Assembly: GCA_001273385.1 (NCBI GenBank) | Contig: LFWW01000009.1 | Span: forward strand, 1 to 53,983 | DNA from: a miscellaneous Crenarchaeota group-6 archaeon AD8-1 | GTDB taxonomy: Archaea > Thermoproteota > Bathyarchaeia > Bathyarchaeales > Bathycorpusculaceae | Direction: 5' to 3' | Length of the DNA: 53,983 nucleotides | Shown here: in pieces, positions 17,718 to 26,415 of the stretch | Position numbering within the stretch: position 1 is the first letter of the stretch | Layout: every line of letters begins with the position of its first letter | Position numbers and translations under genes: made by a program | The notes under the pieces: model-generated | Databases searched by the model: none | What the model was told of the DNA's origin: nothing | What the model saw: the letters and a program-made list of their open reading frames with translations, nothing else

Positions 17718-18806
17718 TTAGTTAATAGAGAATCGTAACAAAGCAACAATCCCACCTAATCCTAAAAGTTTTTTTCCAGCTTCATGTTCTGTACTAATAA
17801 TGAATATTCTTCCTTTTTGATCTTCTACCTTCTTCATTAAGTGTTCTAATTTTCTTCTGTTAATTTCTGACGATTCTCTTAGTAAGCTATCTGCAATCAC
17901 AATCTTATCTACTGCTCCTAAAATCGCAGCATTTTGAACACAGTCAATTCCATAGGAAATAGTCTTCTCTTCTTTGCCTAATCTACTCATTATTTCTTCA
18001 ATTATTTCTGTCTCTTCCATAATGCGCAACTTATTTGAAGCTTTATGAAGAATCCCAGATCTTAAAGCTTCAAAAATGCCTGAAGATCCTCCATTATTCA
18101 CACTTTTTATATCTACAATTGCTTTTGATATTTGTGGGGATTCTTTTAATAAAAAAGCAGTAAAATCATTTTTTATAAAGCCTACACCAAGAAGAATTAT
18201 AGAATTATTTGATGCCGCTCTTATTTGCATAATGCTTGATAATACTTTCTTGAAATTTTCTGTCATTGCTTTTTTTCTATGTTCTGGATTGCGCTTTCCT
18301 GGTAATCTTATTCTTTCTTCAACTTTAATATCTACGCCATATTGTTTTGTTTGAGCAATAGCAAAGCTTTCATCATCAATGGATACAACGATGATTGATT
18401 TTTCGGTTCTAGTTGCTTTTTTTAATCTATCTATGATATGCTTAGGCCATGTTTCCTTTACTATGGTAACAGGTTTATGTAAAGAAACAACTATTGTGTG
18501 ATGAACACCAGTTGGAATTTTTTCTGGTGCATGACAAATTGTACCATGAATCCTCAACCTTCCTAAGAATCTATCCCAAGAAACATAATCCACCTTCACT
18601 CCTATAAATGCTGAAATTCTTTCACCACTTTTTGGTCTTGAATAATCTGAATCTGACTTTATTGCTCTCGAGGAATAAGCATAAACTTCATCATTCCTAT
18701 AAATAACGTTATAAAGATGCCAAAAATCATCCTCTGAAGTTGGAATTAATTTCACAAAATTCTTTTGCAAGTTCTTTTCGATAATTTTCAATCTAATACC
18801 TAACAA
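17718..18806 (-). CDS. pelA: mRNA surveillance protein Pelota
   Basis: Pelota (Dom34) binds the A site of stalled ribosomes and, with aABCE1, splits them. The 362 residues show the three eRF1-like domains: an N-terminal Sm-like domain (to about 130) with DDFWHLYNVI and GVKVDYVSWD, a central domain lacking the GGQ peptidyl-hydrolase motif, and a C-terminal domain with YGIDCVQNAAILGAVDKIVIADSL split across 290-320. Length and order are normal. It is divergent from the oxidoreductase gene. Confidence 0.93.
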   Translation of the reverse strand: MLGIRLKIIEKNLQKNFVKLIPTSEDDFWHLYNVIYRNDEVYAYSSRAIKSDSDYSRPKSGERISAFIGVKVDYVSWDRFLGRLRIHGTICHAPEKIPTGVHHTIVVSLHKPVTIVKETWPKHIIDRLKKATRTEKSIIVVSIDDESFAIAQTKQYGVDIKVEERIRLPGKRNPEHRKKAMTENFKKVLSSIMQIRAASNNSIILLGVGFIKNDFTAFLLKESPQISKAIVDIKSVNNGGSSGIFEALRSGILHKASNKLRIMEETEIIEEIMSRLGKEEKTISYGIDCVQNAAILGAVDKIVIADSLLRESSEINRRKLEHLMKKVEDQKGRIFIISTEHEAGKKLLGLGGIVALLRFSIN

Positions 18807-18932
18807 TAAGAATTATGAAGATATGTAAATAGATTTCACATAGGTTTTATTTCGAATTTCTTAATTCAAATAGAAAAGTCTATAATCTTCTTTTATTTCT
18901 CTTTTTGAGTCCAAATAATTAAAGGTGTAATT

Positions 18933-21047
18933 ATGCCTCTGGCTGAAATGGTGTACAAAAAAAAAGAAATAGAAAGAGGATATAACAATAGGACACTCTA
19001 TGTAAATCTTTCAAAAATGATAATTCAAAATAAGCAAGTTACAAAAAAAATGAAAGATGTTTTTACAGGAGGTCGTGGATTCAATTTATGGTTAATGTGG
19101 AATAATATTCCCAAGAATAAAATAATACAATGGAACGACCCTGAAAATGAAATCTGTTTAGCAACTGGCCCTCTTGGAGGAATTCCTGGATTTCCTGGAG
19201 GAGGAAAAACCATCGCTATGAGTATTTCTCCACTCACACATACGATAATTGATTCAAATGTAGGAGGTTATTTTGGACCATATCTTAAATTTTCAGGATG
19301 GGACGCGATTGAAATTCAGGGAAAAGCTGAATCAGAAGTTTATTTGTTTATAGATGGAGACAACCAAAAAATTACTGTTGAAAATGCTAGAGGATTACCT
19401 TCAGAAACTAATCTTATAGTTGATTTATTATCAAAAAGACATAGCTCTGAAAATCCATTTTATATTTCCTTTATTTCAGCAGGACCAGGTGCAGAAAATA
19501 CACTTATGGGATGTTTAAATTCTTCTTGGTATGATACAGCAAGAAAAACTCATCGATACAAACAAGCTGGTAGAGGTGGTATAGGAACAGTTCTTAGAAA
19601 TAAGAAAATAATAGCAATTGCAGTCAAATATTCGCAAAGAATGGCATTAGAAAAAATTAATGCCGCTAATACAACACTAGTCAAAAAAATCATAAATGAA
19701 TATAATGATGAAATTCGAAAACTTGACCCAAAACAAAATGAAATGTCAATCGTTGGTACAACTCACTTAGTTTCAATAATGAATAAGTTTGATTTATTGC
19801 CTGTACACAATTTTAAATTTGGTAGTCATAAAGATGCTGAAAAACTAGGAAGCGAAGTTTATAGAAAAAAATTTCATTCTGGATATGCAGGTTGTTGGCT
19901 GGGTTGTTCTCTCTCTTGTTCTCATGCAGTAAAGGATTATAAACTTTCAACTGGTCCTGATAAAGGAAAGATAGTATTTGTTAATGGTCCCGAATATGAA
20001 ACTATTGCAAGCTTAGGAAGTAATTGTGGTATTTTTGATGCTGATTATGTTATTGAAATGAATTATTATTGTGATGATTATGGATTAGATACAATAAGTT
20101 TAGGAACCTCACTGGCATTTGCTATGGAGTGTTATGAAAAAGGAATTATTGATAAAGAAAATACTGGTGGATTGGAATTATATTTTGGGAATAAAAAAGC
20201 TGCTTTAGAAATCATTCATCAAATGGCAAAGGGGGAAGGTTTTGGAATGATAATAGGGAAGGGGGTAAGGCAAATGAAAAAATTCTTCAAAAAGCTTGGA
20301 GGAAACTTGGATTTCTTAAATGATATTGGTATGGAATCAAAAGGTTTAGAATTCTCAGAATATGTCACCAAAGAGTCTTTAGCTCAACAAGGGGGTTACG
20401 GCTTAACCTTAAAAGGTCCTCAACATGATGAAGCCTGGTTGATTTTTCTTGATATGGTTTATAATCAAATTCCTACTTTTGAGCAAAAAGCTGAAAGTTT
20501 ACATTGGTTTCCTATGTTTAGAACATGGTTTGGTCTTAACGGTTTATGCAAGCTTCCTTGGAATGATGTAACTCCTGAGGGAAATGAAAAAAATAAGAAC
20601 CCTGAAAAAATTAGTTCTCATGTTTCAAATTATCTGAATTTATTTTTTGCTATTACTGGTAAAAAAGTTGCTGAACAGGATTTAATATTAATGAGTGAAA
20701 GGGTGTATAACTTTCAAAGAATCTTTAATTTAAGAATGGGTTATGGAACAAGAGAACATGACACTTTACCTTATCGAGCTATGGGACCTGTAACAAAAGA
20801 GGAATATCTGAGCAGAAAAGAAAGATATGACAATCAATTAAAAGAAAAACTTGGTATTAATCCTAAACTTCACTCAGTTGAAAACAAAATTAAGTTGTTA
20901 CGTGACTTTCGCATAAAAGAATATGAAAAACTTAAAGATGCAGTATATAAAAGACGCGGCTGGAATGTTAATGGAGTTCCTACAATAGAGAGAATAAAAA
21001 CTTTAGAAATTGGTTTTCCAGAAGTATTAAAATTAATAACAGAATGA
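18933..21047 (+). CDS. Tungsten-type aldehyde ferredoxin oxidoreductase
   Basis: AOR-family enzymes oxidise aldehydes to acids (or the reverse) with a bis-pterin tungsten centre and one [4Fe-4S] cluster, passing electrons to ferredoxin. Seen in 704 residues: the N-terminal pterin-binding domain (GGRGFNLWLMW, TGPLGGIPGFPGGG, SNVGGYFGPYLKFSGWD), cluster cysteines C321, C325 and C329 in GCWLGCSLSC, and C539 in GLCKLPWND as the fourth ligand. The CxxxCxxxC spacing differs from the CxxC-x3-C of the biochemically best-known AOR and suggests a separate subfamily. Substrate unknown. The moaCBA operon and mobA in this window could supply its cofactor. Confidence 0.92.
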   Translation: MPLAEMVYKKKEIERGYNNRTLYVNLSKMIIQNKQVTKKMKDVFTGGRGFNLWLMWNNIPKNKIIQWNDPENEICLATGPLGGIPGFPGGGKTIAMSISPLTHTIIDSNVGGYFGPYLKFSGWDAIEIQGKAESEVYLFIDGDNQKITVENARGLPSETNLIVDLLSKRHSSENPFYISFISAGPGAENTLMGCLNSSWYDTARKTHRYKQAGRGGIGTVLRNKKIIAIAVKYSQRMALEKINAANTTLVKKIINEYNDEIRKLDPKQNEMSIVGTTHLVSIMNKFDLLPVHNFKFGSHKDAEKLGSEVYRKKFHSGYAGCWLGCSLSCSHAVKDYKLSTGPDKGKIVFVNGPEYETIASLGSNCGIFDADYVIEMNYYCDDYGLDTISLGTSLAFAMECYEKGIIDKENTGGLELYFGNKKAALEIIHQMAKGEGFGMIIGKGVRQMKKFFKKLGGNLDFLNDIGMESKGLEFSEYVTKESLAQQGGYGLTLKGPQHDEAWLIFLDMVYNQIPTFEQKAESLHWFPMFRTWFGLNGLCKLPWNDVTPEGNEKNKNPEKISSHVSNYLNLFFAITGKKVAEQDLILMSERVYNFQRIFNLRMGYGTREHDTLPYRAMGPVTKEEYLSRKERYDNQLKEKLGINPKLHSVENKIKLLRDFRIKEYEKLKDAVYKRRGWNVNGVPTIERIKTLEIGFPEVLKLITE

Positions 21048-21628
21048 TTTTATAAAAAATATCTGATAAAAAATCTACTGCTTGCATTTCTTCACAAAAA
21101 ACAGAGAATCGTTTATTGCAGATTAATAGATTTTTTTAAAAACTTGATATAAATTGAAATGTTATCTCGAATTGGATCGTTGCTTATATGTTTATTAAGA
21201 AAAGGAATTATTAACTCTAAATAAATCATTAGTCTATGAATAAAAATAAAAATTCTTATTAATTTTTTTAAAATTGAATCAAGAATGGCTTAAAAAATTA
21301 TTTTATTTTTCTTTCAGGATAGTTATATCCTAATTAATAGATCGAAAAAAATCGAAACTATATAATATAAATTAAAAATTTAAAAATATATATCATTCCT
21401 TATCTGTTTTTAATTATAATTGTTAATAACAAAATTTTATTTCATATTTTGATAGAAAAAATAAAAATATTTCTTCGAAAACTTTAACTTCGCTATTCAT
21501 AATTTCCAAATTAATTTTTATAGATTAACACAAAACAATTAGAAACAATTTTATAAAAATTAGATTTTTCTTAATTTATTAAAAACCTTTGCCTTTATTA
21601 ATTAATTACTTTAATTGAGGTTTCAGAA
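21048..21628. other. AT-rich intergenic desert
   Basis: Almost pure A/T with no reading frame of note. A short palindromic-looking ATCGAAAAAAATCGAAA (21341-21357) occurs, and similar CGA-flanked A/T tracts recur in the gaps at 23262-23290 and 26060-26075. No tRNA, hairpin RNA or repeat array was recognised. Confidence 0.35.
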
Positions 21629-22333
21629 ATAACTGAAAAAGAATTGGCTCTTTCAATCTTAAAATCAACTAAAAAAAATCCAATTGAGCTAATTAAGATC
21701 ATAAAGGACATGAGAATCGATGCCGATAATATAATGTGTTTTCTTCGACAATTTCAAAATAAAAATCTAATCGCTATAAAAGACAATATCATCAAAACAA
21801 ACAGTTATAATAGAATTATGTTAGCTGTCAGAGCAATAGAACTAGGAGCAGATATTGAAAAAGTTACTGGCCTGCTACACTGGAAAGAATTCGAGGGAAT
21901 AGCAAGTCTAGTTTTAGAAAGAAACAATTTTATAGTGAAAAAAAATTTTAGATTTACTTATTTAAAGAAGAAAAATGAAATAGATGTAATAGGTTTGAAA
22001 AAACCAATAATCTTATGCATAGATTGCAAACATTGGAAAAAGGAATTAAAATTTTCATCTTTAAAAAAAATTGTAGCTAATCAAATCAAACGAACAAAAA
22101 ATTTGATAAAATTCTTACCAAATATTTCAACAAAAATTGAATGCACTTCATGGGATTATGGGATATTTATTCCAGCTATTTTATCACTTATCCCAACTCG
22201 GCATAAATTTCATGAATCAGTTCCAATAATTCCAATTTTGAAATTTCAAGATTTCTTAAATCAAATGCTTGGAAATATGGAAAAAATTCGATTATTTCAA
22301 AAATCTTTTCATCATCTGGACCAAAACTTTTAG
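21629..22333 (+). CDS. PD-(D/E)XK nuclease-like protein with N-terminal helical domain
   Basis: About 234 residues. The N-terminal 75 residues are helical and HTH-like (TEKELALSILKSTKKNP). The C-terminal half has the Mrr/restriction-endonuclease fold pattern: KEFEGIASLVLERNNF, NEIDVIGL with the first catalytic Asp, then CIDCKHWKK giving D-x-K. This suggests a DNA-cleaving enzyme of a type IV restriction or repair kind. Start: TTG 21644 lacks a Shine-Dalgarno, whereas GAGG (21617-21620) lies 8 bases before ATA 21629, and the added MTEKE makes a natural first helix. It is convergent with the Hjc gene, 29 bases apart. Confidence 0.72.
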   Translation: MTEKELALSILKSTKKNPIELIKIIKDMRIDADNIMCFLRQFQNKNLIAIKDNIIKTNSYNRIMLAVRAIELGADIEKVTGLLHWKEFEGIASLVLERNNFIVKKNFRFTYLKKKNEIDVIGLKKPIILCIDCKHWKKELKFSSLKKIVANQIKRTKNLIKFLPNISTKIECTSWDYGIFIPAILSLIPTRHKFHESVPIIPILKFQDFLNQMLGNMEKIRLFQKSFHHLDQNF

Positions 22334-22362
22334 ATATAAAAATTAATTATTTCACAGTTAAT

Positions 22363-22806
22363 TCACTTTTCATCTAGATTTTTTTCTATTTTAAAATTCC
22401 CACGATCACGTTTCACTATTCTCATTTTGTCAGGTATTTTATTTTTTTCCCAAGTTTTCCAATTTACTTCTTTAAATAACCACTTCTTTCCTAAATGCGC
22501 AGCAATTATTGCATGCTTAAAATCTTGTTTTATAGGAAAAAATTCACTAAGAAATCGAAAGAGTTTATCAATTTGTTGGTTTGGAAAATATGCGTAATAG
22601 CTAGAATTCTTAACTTCAAAAGCAAATATGTGTTTACCTTTTCTAGCGATTACATCAGGCAATGGGCTTAAACTAGGCGCGCTTACAGGTACTCTTACGG
22701 CATTATATCCGTTTTTTTTAAGGTTTTTTACAAGAACTGTTTCACTATAAAACCCTCTTTTTCGCCATCTGCGAAGCCTAATTTGATCATTCTTATTTTT
22801 TACCAG
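22363..22806 (-). CDS. hjc: Holliday junction resolvase Hjc, non-canonical start
   Basis: Hjc cuts four-way DNA junctions in archaeal recombination. From CTG 22806 the frame gives 147 residues containing the family's catalytic set: E22 (YSETVLVKNL), D51 (LPDVIA), and E64/K66 (FAFEVKNS). The first canonical start, TTG 22662, would remove E22 and the first helix, so translation must begin upstream. The frame is open back to a TAG at about 22840 with no ATG/GTG/TTG. GGGG lies 7 bases before the CTG; the ATT just before it is the alternative. The tail of about 35 residues after GKKWLF is longer than usual. Function is well supported, start inferred. Confidence 0.83.
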   Translation of the reverse strand: MVKNKNDQIRLRRWRKRGFYSETVLVKNLKKNGYNAVRVPVSAPSLSPLPDVIARKGKHIFAFEVKNSSYYAYFPNQQIDKLFRFLSEFFPIKQDFKHAIIAAHLGKKWLFKEVNWKTWEKNKIPDKMRIVKRDRGNFKIEKNLDEK

Positions 22807-23679
22807 AATTTTTCCCCAAAACTTTTTTGTTAACTAAAGAAATTAAGAACTGACAATTTAAAAATAATGCTGATAATTTGTTAATTTGCCTTTCATTCTT
22901 GCATACTTTTGTTTGGTGATATTTAAACTGCATGTTAATAGTTTGCTCACTGATACCACCAACATGTATATCATAATATGGTAAGAAAAGGCTTTTTGTA
23001 TTAATTAAAGTATATAAATAAGTGAAAAACTTATTTTGAGATAAAAAAACGTTCAAAAAACCCTATTTTTTTACAGGATATAATGAAAAAGTTAACTAAA
23101 AAACCTAATGCAACCAGAATTTAGTATAAAAAACTAGAAGTTTTGTCATAGTCAATAATGATTAGTAGGTAATCGTACAGCAAAAACAAGATTCACAATT
23201 AAATTAAATCAAATAACGGTTTAAGAAAAAATTTTTAACTAAAACCAGAATTTAAAATAGTAAAAAAAAATCGAATAATTTTCGAACACTATCACTAAAA
23301 GTTATCATTGGAGTTTTTCGGCACTATTTATATGAGGCCTTGGTAATCTCCATGAGAATGCTCTTAAGAACTAGCAAAAAAGCTAAAATTGAGCTTATTT
23401 GGAGAATTTAAGGCTTTTTTATGAAAATTAATTTTCTAAAAGATTAAAAAAAATATCTTGTTTATTCTAGTTTTTATATTCGAATATAAACGGGTGTTAT
23501 TTAAGTTATTTTAATTAAAATATTTGATATTTTTAATTATTTTTAAGAAATAGTCCAATTAAAATGACGTAATTTTTTGATATAAATTGTATATATTCAA
23601 TATTAAGAATATTGTTGTTTTTGAAATAACTGCTTTTATTATTTGACACATGATCTTAATAGTCATTGGAGAGAAGAAT
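22807..23679. other. Long AT-rich gap upstream of lonB, with a recurring motif
   Basis: About 870 bases without a credible gene. An open frame on the minus strand (22793-23056) has no family resemblance and overlaps the Hjc start. The decamer ACCAGAATTT occurs at 22802, about 23114 and about 23245, twice preceded by TAACTAAAA-like bases. TCATTGGAG and CTCCATGA near 23305-23360 can pair as a bulged 8-base stem around a TATATGAGGCC-containing loop. A regulatory RNA, origin-like region or leader of lonB are all conceivable; none is shown. Confidence 0.35.
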
Positions 23680-25908
23680 TTGTCTTTTGAATATTTCGGT
23701 TCAGGCACTGAAACAATAAAGTATACTATAAAAGAAAGCAATCTTAAAATTCGATGGAATTGGGGAAAATTCAAAACTACGGAAGGCTTTCCTTTAAGCG
23801 ATAGTTTATTGAGTCAAGTTATAGGACAAGAGCAAGCTTTGGATGAATGCTTCTTATGTTTAAATGAATGGGTTCATAAATTAAAGAACTTTGAAAACAC
23901 AGAATGGTATAGCAGTTGGAATGATCCAACTGAAGATAAGCCCATGGCAAAAACCAGTATAAGTCCAGGTCCATATTTACTGTTATTAGGAGATCCTGGA
24001 ACAGGAAAATCCTTGCTTGGACGGGCTTTATCTGAGAAATTAACAACTGTATACAAAGAAAATGGAATAGGATTATTTGATGTTTGTACTTGGAAAAATA
24101 AAATTTTACCAAGCAGACCAAGAATTTCAATTCATAAAGCGGGAACAGGAAAAAAAATTATAAGAAAAGAAGAACTTAAAGAATTAAAACGAAAATTTTT
24201 AACGAAAGTAGGATTGCGAGCTATCCAAATTTTTATGCTTGGTTTAGGACTTTTTCTTATGTGTCTTGGTTTCTTTTTTATGATTCAAGCCTGGCAATCT
24301 TGGACTGAAAATCAACCTTATTTAGGCGAATCAATTCAAAGTTTCTACAATAATAATTTCTCTGAATATTTTATTGCTAGATTTATCAATTTTGTTCCTC
24401 TTACATTTATTCCTGGTGGAAGTTTAATTTTCTTTAGTGTTTTTATTTGGTGGTTTTCAAGGTTAGGAGGATTAGGAAGTTTAAAAGGTACAGGAGGCGC
24501 TAAGCAAAGCGATGTTCCAAAATTAATTGTAGATAATGGATTAAAAAAAGCTCCTTTTATCGATGCTACTGGTCATAAAAGCGCACAGTTATTCGGTTCA
24601 GTTGCTTGGGATCCTTATCAAACTGGTGGATTAGGAACACCTGAACATCAAAGAGTTACAGCTGGAGATGTTCATCTATCTTCTATGGGAATTTTATATA
24701 TTGATGAAATTAAGAATTTGGATCAAGAAGAGGCTATAACTTTACTTACAGTTTTAGAGGATGGACAACTTCCAATAACTTTGCGTGGAAGATGGGCAGC
24801 AGGAAATAGTTCAGCTATGGCAGTATCCACTGAACCAGTTCCATCAATAACTTTTCTTGTTGGCGCTGGAAATTTTGATAGTATTGGACAAATTCATCCT
24901 GCTTTAATGGATAGAATTTATGGTTATGGCAAAGTTGTAAAAATGAATAATGATATGCCAAATACAATTGCAAATCGGAGAAAATATGTTCAATTTATTG
25001 CTCAGGAAATCAATCGATTTAATCTAATTCCTTTTAATAGAGAGGCATGCATAGAAATAGTTGAAGAGGGAAGACGAAGGAGCAATAAACGTGAAGCTTT
25101 ATCCACTAGATTTAGACCTTTGATATCTATAATAAAAACTGCAGGAACTTTAGCAATATCCGAAAAATCAAAAATAGTTAGGAAGAAGCATGTTCTGGAA
25201 GCTTTAAATGAACATTGTAAAACTATCCAACAACAATTATTAGAGCATGAAATACATGAAAGAGGAAAATTGCTAGAAATTCAAACTAAAGGCGTTAAAC
25301 TTGGACAAATACATGGATTAGCTGTTGTACTTGATCCTTATAGTGGTGAGAAAACTGGTAATATACTTGGTGTGAAGGCTCAACTTGTTAAAAAAACTGA
25401 ACTTCCTAGAGATAAACCTCTTAAAGGCTATTATGATGTAACAGGAGTAGCCAAAGGACAGACTTTCATTTCTGACAGCATTTCAAAGGTGAGAAGTGTA
25501 ATTCTTAGAAAATATAGAGTTGATATAGCCCAAGATTATATGACGCATATAGATTTTGCACAATCTTATGGTGTTGATGGCCCTTCAGCAGGGGTTACTA
25601 TGGCGATTCTATTGTGTTCCCTTATAGAAGGAAGACCTATTCGACAAGATATTGCTGTAACAGGAGAAATAAATTTGAGTGTTAATGGTGAAATTCAAAT
25701 CACGGCTGTTGGCGGAGTACATGAAAAAATTAAGGCTGCTGAAGCATGGGGATTTAAAAAAGTTGTTATTCCTAAGAAAAATTATTTCCATTCAATTGAT
25801 CCTAAAGATTATTCAATTGATGTTGTACCAGCAGCCACTTTAGATGATTATTTAAAAGAATGTTTGATCGAGAAACATTTTCTTCAGCTTCCTATAAAGA
25901 AAATATAA
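23680..25908 (+). CDS. lonB: Membrane-anchored ATP-dependent protease LonB
   Basis: Archaeal Lon degrades damaged and regulatory proteins at the cytoplasmic membrane. Domains in about 742 residues: AAA+ with Walker A GDPGTGKS (104-111), an insertion with two transmembrane helices (about 181-203 and 236-259), Walker B ILYIDE (338-343), a helical alpha domain, then the protease domain with catalytic Ser636 (DGPSAGV) and Lys683 (HEKIKAA). TTG 23680 is preferred because GGAGAG lies 6 bases upstream; ATG 23650 would add ten residues. It stands alone, flanked by long AT-rich gaps. Confidence 0.93.
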   Translation: MSFEYFGSGTETIKYTIKESNLKIRWNWGKFKTTEGFPLSDSLLSQVIGQEQALDECFLCLNEWVHKLKNFENTEWYSSWNDPTEDKPMAKTSISPGPYLLLLGDPGTGKSLLGRALSEKLTTVYKENGIGLFDVCTWKNKILPSRPRISIHKAGTGKKIIRKEELKELKRKFLTKVGLRAIQIFMLGLGLFLMCLGFFFMIQAWQSWTENQPYLGESIQSFYNNNFSEYFIARFINFVPLTFIPGGSLIFFSVFIWWFSRLGGLGSLKGTGGAKQSDVPKLIVDNGLKKAPFIDATGHKSAQLFGSVAWDPYQTGGLGTPEHQRVTAGDVHLSSMGILYIDEIKNLDQEEAITLLTVLEDGQLPITLRGRWAAGNSSAMAVSTEPVPSITFLVGAGNFDSIGQIHPALMDRIYGYGKVVKMNNDMPNTIANRRKYVQFIAQEINRFNLIPFNREACIEIVEEGRRRSNKREALSTRFRPLISIIKTAGTLAISEKSKIVRKKHVLEALNEHCKTIQQQLLEHEIHERGKLLEIQTKGVKLGQIHGLAVVLDPYSGEKTGNILGVKAQLVKKTELPRDKPLKGYYDVTGVAKGQTFISDSISKVRSVILRKYRVDIAQDYMTHIDFAQSYGVDGPSAGVTMAILLCSLIEGRPIRQDIAVTGEINLSVNGEIQITAVGGVHEKIKAAEAWGFKKVVIPKKNYFHSIDPKDYSIDVVPAATLDDYLKECLIEKHFLQLPIKKI

Positions 25909-26415
25909 TTGATCAAAATTAAATATTTTTTTTAATTTTTCTTCGAAAATAGCTTTAATCTTAGATTCTGACATTAATAATTTATTTATTTAATCATTTT
26001 TTGATAATTTAATTTACCTATTTTTACATTTTTTAATTATATTTTATATATTCGATTATTTTCGATTTTTTTTTGAATAATTATTCAGCTAAAAACTTAT
26101 TCTATTAAAATTATTTAATCAAATTGAAGAGATTTATTTAAAAAAAAATATACTTCAGAATTAAAATCCTTAATTTTTAACAAAATTGGTAAATAATTTG
26201 AAGTTTTAATATCAAAATTATCTAACTATTTATAATTCGAATAAATTCGTATGATAAAAATTATTTTATTTTTTAATCGGATAATTAAAATCTAAATGAT
26301 CAGTAAATAGGCTATTTTTTAGTACATCTTAAATAAAAAATTCAAATTTATTAAAAAATTTAATATTTGAAGATATGTTTATCTTTTATAGCTTAGCAAT
26401 CTACTTAATGTATAA
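25909..26415. other. AT-rich intergenic desert downstream of lonB
   Basis: About 500 bases of extreme A/T content with T-runs just after lonB (25925-25940) that may terminate transcription. A TTCGATTATTTTCGATTTTT direct repeat of TTCGATT occurs near 26055-26075. No gene, RNA or stable hairpin was recognised. Confidence 0.35.

Noticed and set aside
22793-23056. 87-residue minus-strand frame upstream of hjc
   Set aside because: No recognisable domain, AT-driven composition, and it overlaps the inferred Hjc start in another frame.
25909-26415. Replication origin in the AT-rich gap after lonB
   Set aside because: A/T richness alone is not enough; no repeated origin boxes or nearby initiator gene.
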